From assembly GCA_016841625.1 (NCBI GenBank), contig JAENYU010000015.1:33443-97442 (forward strand): a stretch of DNA of 64,000 nucleotides. The letters are read 5' to 3'. Under the pieces are notes generated by a model. It was not told the origin of the DNA. It saw nothing but the letters and a program-made list of their open reading frames with translations, and did no database searches. Positions within the stretch are counted from its first letter, which is position 1. Each line of letters starts with the position of its first letter. The position numbers were made by a program, and so were the translations under genes. This document shows, in pieces, positions 58,028 through 64,000 of the stretch. This DNA is from Methanobacteriota archaeon. GTDB lineage: Archaea > Halobacteriota > Methanosarcinia > Methanosarcinales > Methanosarcinaceae.

Positions 58028-60169
58028 TGGAGATCACCACAGTGATTTTTTGTGAATGTTCGGGGTTATTTAACTCCTCCCAGCATATGATGTTTACAAT
58101 GTTCATGCTCGTTCACTCTTTCACACACTTGCCATTTTTTTTCTTGATCATTTCGCAGTTCCATCTCGCAGACGTCGTTTTGATTATCAGCTCTTTGCTA
58201 TAGGTGCACAGTTGCTTCTGAACCTCATCGACAGGTTCATTGACAGTTATATTGTTCGCTATTTGGCGGCTACAAGCTACTGTTCACATATGCTTGAGTT
58301 CTTCAAATCATCTTTCTTATGGGTGAATCTACGATGATCATGTGGCTGCATACTGCTTTGAGAGTTGCGCAACTGTCCTTATGGTGATCTCCCATTTAAT
58401 GAAGGAAGAGTATCACCACAATCCCCCTTTAGACGTCTTTACTAAACTCATGCCCCCTCCCCAACGCAAGGGACTTCACTTAAGCAGTATTAAAGCACTG
58501 AAAAAATACCATCTACAGAAAGATAAGCCTGGACATAGCTTCGAATTTGCAGGCAATAAATCCCCCAATTATTTATTCCGCAAATTTCGTTTAAAAATAT
58601 GTCTGGTCACTTATCTTATTCTCAAAGTTATATAACTAATTGCAAAATACTATTTGTAAAAATAAATAATTTTGGAAACAATGTTTCTGAAAAACGGTGC
58701 CTAAAACTCTAAATATTAAAAAGCTGAAGCAACTCTTCAGCTTGGCTAAAAAATGTAGATGATCGTCTGCAATTACGTAATTAAATTTGAATCATTAAAA
58801 TCAATTTCAATAGGCTTATTTTGTATTCGCTGAACAGAACCCGTGATAAAGTCAAAACTCCGATACTTAAGATTAGTCACTAAAAAATAAAGGGACCAGA
58901 GGCTTTGTAAAAATCTGTCATTACATCCCTTTTATAAAGCTAAAGTTTAAATTAAAGTCAACTCAGCAATTAACTAAACTTTTTTTCAGTCGAATACCCC
59001 GTAGCTTGCTGCGGGGTGCGCCAGCGTAACTTTGATTTTTTTTACCATTTGTTCTCCACCCGAGCAATCTGACTCCGATTCTGAATTTTGCTTAAATTGG
59101 CAATCTGTGCAAGATCTGTTGAACTCGACGATCTGAGATCCACTGGATCTCAGCTATAGTGGAGGGATTTTCTCCTCCTTTTTGAATGATGGTCTACCTC
59201 TCTTCATGACGTTGAGTTTCGCAAGAGGGGATGGATTCCAGCTAACATAGTTAATGCGAAATCTTTTTGGGATAAAACAATCATTAGTTAAACCCTTTTA
59301 ATCGTTACTAAAAACCGTTAGGTGATAGTTGCGGCAAATTTACGGTGTTAATCTCCCCTGAACGTATTGAACCGGTTTCGTGACTTTGTAAGGAAAAGTT
59401 GTTTTCTATTGGAACTGCAGTCTGGGCATTTCTCGATTTCACTGCGATGTTCGGTTTTCCGGGCATTTATGAAGACAGGTTCGGGATATTTTTTACTCCA
59501 AAGCCCTCAACTTCGAAAGCCTGTAAATCATGGTCTCTGAATTCACATTTACGAAATCTATTTTTGTTCTCAAATCCGGGTATCGGACATTTTAAGTGCA
59601 GAACTTTAATTTTTTCCGGTTTTCAGAATTTCTAAAATGTTTGCTGTAAATATAATTAAATTTAAAATGATTCCCTCATTATATACTTCCTAAAATACTT
59701 CCTAAATACATAAAAAAATTTAAAATATTACCAGAAATATTTTATAATAGAATGACATAAACGATCAAAGTCAACTCAAGAAATTTAACTAAAGAATTGA
59801 TAATAATTTATTTTAGGAGTTGATCTGGCTTAAGGCCTGAATTCGTAAAAAAAGGAGGCATTGGATTAAAAGGATATATAACGGTCATTTAATTCATAAC
59901 AAATTCTAATTACAAAAAACAGAAGCCTAAGCTTCATTTCCGAACTTTCTGCGTTATTCGCATTTTTGAAGAGTGAATGTAACTAGAGCGAATGCCCTCT
60001 TAAAGTGCTGTTCCCCGCAGAAAAGGGGGCTGAGAAAGAGTCGGAAAAATATTATAATCAATTCATAGGGATTTTTGAAAACTGATGGGAATATTGTGAT
60101 AATAACTCCCTAAGGATCAGGCTATTTTAGATCAAAAAATCCCTTGATAGTCCAACCCAAGGTGATAGA
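58028..60169. other. 2.1-kb gene-poor, degraded region
   Basis: No supported gene. A 97-codon plus-strand frame (58342-58635) and a 78-codon frame (59399-59635) have no family features. Visible structures are an IS-type hairpin at 58996-59017, a TGAGATCC/GGATCTCA hairpin near 59136-59154 followed by a GGAGGGATTTTCTCCTCC inverted repeat, and an AT-rich block from 59640 to 59930. It probably records decay of inserted elements and glycan genes. The promoter of the 60170 gene should lie near the right end. Confidence 0.5.
58996..59017. mobile_element. Orphan TnpB-type right-end hairpin
   Basis: ACCCCGTAGC TT GCTGCGGGGT, ten paired positions with one G-T type mismatch, next to GAATACCCC. On the minus strand this gives CCCCGCAGCAAGCTACGGGGTATTC, the form seen at TnpB-type element ends. 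No transposase gene remains beside it. Confidence 0.45.
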
Positions 60170-63100
60170 ATGCTAAAACCGAAGCTAGGAACCCGAAAGC
60201 TGATTTCTATTTCAATAATTTGCTTTCTAATGCTGGTTGCTACTAGCTCAGCAGCAGTAGCAGCATCAGGTGATTTAGCAAATGTTCAAGTTTCAAAAGT
60301 GAGTGGAACTGTTACGGTAACAAACGAATATGATACTGTAGTCTATAAAGGCTCAGACGATGCGGACGCTATTGAAGCGGCTTTGAATGCGATCGATAGC
60401 GGTGTTATCCTCTTCCAAAAAGGTGAGTATAATATCGACCGTACACTTCGTTTAAAATCCGACATAACCTTCCTCGGAGATGAAGGAGTAGTATTTGATT
60501 GCATTAGCTCCCCGGCATTTACTACCGGGACAGGTGGCTATTCCTCTTCAACAATCCCAGTGGCAAGTAATGCCAACTCAGGGACTACACAGATTAAGTT
60601 GTCCAGTGTTTCCGGCTTGAATGTTGGGAACTATATAAAAATTTCAGACGATTTCACGGTTTCCTATGAAGGGAACGCTTATAAAAACGGCGAACTGGCA
60701 AAAATAGTTGCCATCGACGGTTCAACGGTCACAATTGACAGCCCGCTTTACGATAGCTATACCACATCGAGGAATGCAAAGGTCCGAGAAATCTCAATGC
60801 TTGAAAACATCAGGTTTGAAAACATTGATTTTGTAGGGAACGGAATGGACACCAGTTCTACTGCGGTCTATTTCTATGCCACGAAGAACGTTACGTTCTC
60901 AAATTGTGGAATTGAAGATTTTGGCACCCGGGCGATCAGTTTATTTGATTGTTTAGACTGTACTATAGAAGATAGCACCTTTAAAAGGGTATTCAAAGAC
61001 GGGACAGGGTATGGAATTGCCATCACAAATGCCTGTGACAATATTGTAATAAAAAACAATTCTTTCCTTGAAAAAGGCAGACACTACATTGCTGTTGTGT
61101 CCAGCAGGGGGGGAGTCACAACTGACGGCTTTACCAGGCATGTAGATGTTCTGGACAATATTTTCAGAGATTGCGCTGACGAAGCTGTAAACTCACACCC
61201 GACTTCATCTCCGATTTTCAGAGTTATAGGCAATGAATTCTACGATTCCAGAAAGGGTATAGAATTAGCCAGAACTGACAGCATCATAAAAAACAATGAA
61301 TTTTATCGCTGCGGAAATGCTGTAGTTACCTTATCCACCGGCAACCACGTGATTGAGGACAATTACTTCAACGGAAATAGAATTTCCATTATTCCTCACG
61401 CGACAAGCAATGTAATCAGGAACAACGTGTTTGACAACGGCGGGTATATCATGCCGGAACTTAATGCTGTTATTGAGAGTAATACTTTCAAAAACTATTC
61501 CGGATATATCATATACGCATCCGGCTCAAGCAGTTCCTACCTGCAAAACATTGAAATTTCAAACAACCTGTGTGAAGATCCTCTTACATTGGCGATGAAA
61601 TTAAGCTATGCTAAAAATGTTAAATTATATAACAATGACCTGAGAGGGTATCCTGAATTTAGAGTCTGTGACAATGTAGAAATCGACGGCAACAGGATAA
61701 GCTCTCCTTCCTCTTCTGGGGTCAGGGTTATTGATGCAACGGGGCTCCACACAATAACAGATAATGAGCTTAAAGCTGACAGTGTAGGAATTTCCCTTGA
61801 AAATACCGGAACATCGTTGATAAATGAAAAAATTCTCATCGCGCGCAATGCCGTTGATGCCCCCAAAGCATATTCTAACGATGATTATTCTAATGTCATC
61901 GTAGAAGAAGGAACTCCTGAAATCGGAGATTCTACACCAGGAGCTTCTGATACTCCGACAACTCTTAAGGGTGTGCAGGATTCCCGCCTCCGTGAAGGCT
62001 CTCCTGACACGGTCTTCAATGACGTTCGTTTTATCGACCTTGGAGGTGCAGATGAATTAGGCAGGTACAGAGACCTGATCACGTTCGACTTAGGCGACTA
62101 CGAGGATGCCGAACTGATTGAAAAGGCGACTCTTTCTCTCTTCTGGTACTACCCTGATGGAGCTGAAAGACCCGAGGACACAATTGTCGAAATCTACCGG
62201 CCTGAAGCCTGGGACCCCAACTACGTTACCTGGAACAGCAGGGCTCTTAACACCCCCTGGGTCCATGCCGGAGGCGACTGGTATGACCAGAATAATGTTG
62301 CCCAGGGCAGCACTCCCTATTCAACGATTACCATCAAGGGCAGTGACGTCCCTGATAACAGCTACCATGAACTTGACGTAACCGAACTTGTTAAAGAGTA
62401 CGTGAGCGGCGAGTACGATAATACGGGATTCCTGATTAAAGCCCGCACTGAAAGCGGAAACTACATGGCTTTTTACAGCAGTGACTGCGGAATCGTTGAA
62501 TGTGTCCCGAAACTTGACGTTGAACTGAAACCCGAGTCTGAAGATATACCTGAGTCTGAAGATATACCTGAGTCTGAAGTTCTCGTCCTGAGCAACCTTC
62601 AGGACAGCCGGCTTCGCGAAGGCTCTCCTGACACTGTCTTCAATGACGTTCGTTATATCGACCTTGGAGGCCGGGACGGAGTAGGCGGGTACAGAAACCT
62701 TGTCATGTTCGACTTAAGTGAATTGGAAAATGCCGAACAGATCGGAAATGCGACCCTTTCCCTCTTCTGGTACTATCCGGAAGGAACGGAAAGGCCTGAG
62801 GACACAATTGTCGAAATTTACAGGCCTGAAGCCTGGAACCCCGACTACGTCACCTGGAACAACAGGGACCTCAACACCCCCTGGACCCAGGCCGGTGGAG
62901 ACTGGTATGACCTGAATAACGTTGCCATGGGCAGCGCTCCCTATGCAACGATTACCATCAAGGGCAGTGATGCCCCTGATAGCAGCTACCATGAACTTGA
63001 CGTAACCGAACTTGTGAAAGAGTACGTGAACGGCGAATACGAGAATACGGGATTCCTGATAAAAGCCCGCACGGAAAGCGGAAACTATCTGGCTTTCTAT

Positions 63101-63742
63101 AGCAGTGACTGCGGAATCTCAGGATGCACCCCGAAACTCGATATAACAATGAAACCCGCGCCTGTAGTTCACGTCCTGAGCAAGCTTCAGGACAGCCGTC
63201 TTCGTGAAGGTTCTCCCAACACGGTCTTCAATGACGTTCGTTATGTCGATCTGGGCGGCAGGGACGGAGTTGGCGGATACCGAGACCTGCTCCTATTTGA
63301 CTTAAGTGAATTAGACAATTCCAAAGTGGTTGATAAGGCGACCCTTTCCCTCTTCTGGTACTATCCTGAAGTAACGGAAAGGCCCGAGGACACAATTGTC
63401 GAAATCTACCGACCTGAAGCCTGGAACCCGAACTACGTCACCTGGGACAGCAGGGGCCTTAACACCCCGTGGGTTAATTCCGGTGGAGACTGGTTTGATC
63501 TGAATGATGTCTCCCAGGGCAGCACCCCGTACGCAACAATAACTATCAAGGGCAGCGATGTCCCTGACAACGGTTACCATGAACTTGACGTAACCGAACT
63601 TGTGAAAGCGTATGTAAGCGGCGAGTACGAGAACACTGGATTCCTGGTCAAGGCTCGCATAGAAAGCGATAACTATATCGCCTTCTGCAGTAGCGACTAT
63701 GATGGCGGAAACCAGAGGCCTGTGCTGACTGTATTGGCATAA
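60170..63742 (+). CDS. Secreted beta-helix protein with three DNRLRE (disaggregatase-related) domains
   Basis: 1190 residues. A signal peptide with basic start and hydrophobic core (LISISIICFLMLVATSSAAVAA) is followed by a right-handed beta-helix region (about 50-580) rich in NNxF/DNxF turns, such as IEDSTFKRV, IKNNSFLEKG and VIRNNVFDNG. Then come three ~165-residue domains starting DSRLREGSPDTVFNDVR, each with PEAWxPxYVTWN and YHELDVTELVKEYV. This family is a hallmark of Methanosarcina and includes proteins linked to cell-aggregate dispersal. The linker before domain 2 is three PESEDI-type repeats. No C-terminal membrane anchor, so it is probably released or bound non-covalently. A polysaccharide-binding or lyase role is inferred. 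Confidence 0.9.
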   Translation: MLKPKLGTRKLISISIICFLMLVATSSAAVAASGDLANVQVSKVSGTVTVTNEYDTVVYKGSDDADAIEAALNAIDSGVILFQKGEYNIDRTLRLKSDITFLGDEGVVFDCISSPAFTTGTGGYSSSTIPVASNANSGTTQIKLSSVSGLNVGNYIKISDDFTVSYEGNAYKNGELAKIVAIDGSTVTIDSPLYDSYTTSRNAKVREISMLENIRFENIDFVGNGMDTSSTAVYFYATKNVTFSNCGIEDFGTRAISLFDCLDCTIEDSTFKRVFKDGTGYGIAITNACDNIVIKNNSFLEKGRHYIAVVSSRGGVTTDGFTRHVDVLDNIFRDCADEAVNSHPTSSPIFRVIGNEFYDSRKGIELARTDSIIKNNEFYRCGNAVVTLSTGNHVIEDNYFNGNRISIIPHATSNVIRNNVFDNGGYIMPELNAVIESNTFKNYSGYIIYASGSSSSYLQNIEISNNLCEDPLTLAMKLSYAKNVKLYNNDLRGYPEFRVCDNVEIDGNRISSPSSSGVRVIDATGLHTITDNELKADSVGISLENTGTSLINEKILIARNAVDAPKAYSNDDYSNVIVEEGTPEIGDSTPGASDTPTTLKGVQDSRLREGSPDTVFNDVRFIDLGGADELGRYRDLITFDLGDYEDAELIEKATLSLFWYYPDGAERPEDTIVEIYRPEAWDPNYVTWNSRALNTPWVHAGGDWYDQNNVAQGSTPYSTITIKGSDVPDNSYHELDVTELVKEYVSGEYDNTGFLIKARTESGNYMAFYSSDCGIVECVPKLDVELKPESEDIPESEDIPESEVLVLSNLQDSRLREGSPDTVFNDVRYIDLGGRDGVGGYRNLVMFDLSELENAEQIGNATLSLFWYYPEGTERPEDTIVEIYRPEAWNPDYVTWNNRDLNTPWTQAGGDWYDLNNVAMGSAPYATITIKGSDAPDSSYHELDVTELVKEYVNGEYENTGFLIKARTESGNYLAFYSSDCGISGCTPKLDITMKPAPVVHVLSKLQDSRLREGSPNTVFNDVRYVDLGGRDGVGGYRDLLLFDLSELDNSKVVDKATLSLFWYYPEVTERPEDTIVEIYRPEAWNPNYVTWDSRGLNTPWVNSGGDWFDLNDVSQGSTPYATITIKGSDVPDNGYHELDVTELVKAYVSGEYENTGFLVKARIESDNYIAFCSSDYDGGNQRPVLTVLA
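62534..62581 (+). repeat. 18-bp tandem repeat coding the PESEDI linker
   Basis: GAGTCTGAAGATATACCT occurs at 62534-62551 and 62552-62569, with a partial third copy to 62581. It encodes the acidic linker between DNRLRE domains 1 and 2. Confidence 0.9.
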
Positions 63743-63789
63743 GCATAAATTCCTCTCAGTATCGGGTTCTAAAAGACTGAAAGCACCTG

Positions 63790-63828
63790 CGCAGAAGGAA
63801 AAATTCTCTCTGCGTGGGATTTTTTTTT
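63790..63828 (+). terminator. Hairpin plus T-tract after the DNRLRE gene
   Basis: CGCAGA at 63790-63795 pairs with TCTGCG at 63809-63814 around an A-rich loop, followed by a run of nine T residues from about 63820. Lies about 50 bases after the stop codon. Confidence 0.7.
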
Positions 63829-64000
63829 GATTTTAGCCGTTTTTGACCGGATTTTTTGAGTTTAACTGTTTTTGAGCACATTTTTCTGGACTGGGCCACT
63901 ACGAAGGGTGCCATTACTGAAATATACCTGAAAAGGAGCTTTTAGCCGACATTCCGCAAATGTCCACAAAAATAAAAGTAGTTTTATTAAATGGTCAACT

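Noticed and set aside
58342..58635. 97-codon plus-strand frame in the gene-poor region
   Set aside because: Composition and lack of motifs or start signal give no support; might be a decayed gene but cannot be identified.
60011..60044. GGGGGCTGAGAAAG resembling part of a TPP riboswitch
   Set aside because: Only the CUGAGA-like piece is present; the second conserved half (CCTGATCTGG-type) and the stems are missing, and the downstream gene is a surface protein.

Overview
The window is archaeal and fits the genus Methanosarcina. It holds a complete archaeal RNA polymerase/translation operon (rpoH-rpoB''-rpoB'-rpoA'-rpoA''-rpl30e-nusA-rps12-rps7-EF-2-EF-1alpha-rps10) with the largest polymerase subunits split, a large DNRLRE/disaggregatase-type surface protein, TATA-box promoters, and many small IS-derived remnants. 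The genus call rests on gene content recognised by eye; no search was run.

Layout. (1) 1-4585: a glycosyltransferase cut by the window edge, then a polysaccharide ABC exporter (permease plus ATPase with a C-terminal glycan-binding-like domain) and a methyltransferase carrying a repeat-built coiled coil. This is the arrangement bacteria use to cap and export polysaccharides of controlled length. (2) 4586-19833: a glycan-assembly island with four GT4 enzymes, a membrane GT-C enzyme, a YbhN-type flippase-like protein, an acyltransferase-3, a methyltransferase and two GT2 enzymes with membrane tails. Most of it (about 4.6-17.4 kb) is strikingly AT-rich and is punctuated by non-coding inverted-repeat elements. 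(3) 20268-30653: housekeeping and accessory genes: WrbA flavoprotein, small zinc protein, GH15 glucoamylase-like enzyme, GNAT, M20 peptidase, nucleotidyltransferase, and two tandem DUF4139 surface proteins with near-leaderless TATA promoters. (4) 30925-44959: the transcription/translation operon on the minus strand, headed by rpoH, with tRNA-Lys(TTT) just upstream. (5) 45000-50250: IS200/IS605-type debris including a TnpB/IscB chimeric relic, a coiled-coil protein and a DUF457 membrane protein. (6) 50258-58027: a second, partly decayed glycan cluster: Wzx-like flippase, large membrane protein, UDP-N-acetylsugar dehydrogenase, DUF354 protein, and broken aminotransferase-like and deacetylase-like genes. 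(7) 58028-64000: a 2.1 kb gene-poor stretch, then the 1190-residue beta-helix/DNRLRE surface protein.

How it fits together. The dominant theme is the cell-surface glycan: donor synthesis (dehydrogenase), assembly (GT4/GT2), lipid-carrier use (GT2 + flippase-like + GT-C), modification (acyl- and methyltransferases), two different export routes (ABC exporter and Wzx-type flippase), and a secreted protein of a family linked to matrix disaggregation. The most unusual signals are a shared unnamed module grafted into three unrelated glycosyltransferase architectures, a hendecad-repeat coiled coil on the methyltransferase next to the ABC exporter, two 92-bp ISL3-like mini-elements with perfect 8-bp target duplications, a TnpB-head/IscB-tail fusion relic, and an rpoB'' whose conserved N-terminus lies upstream of any ordinary start codon.
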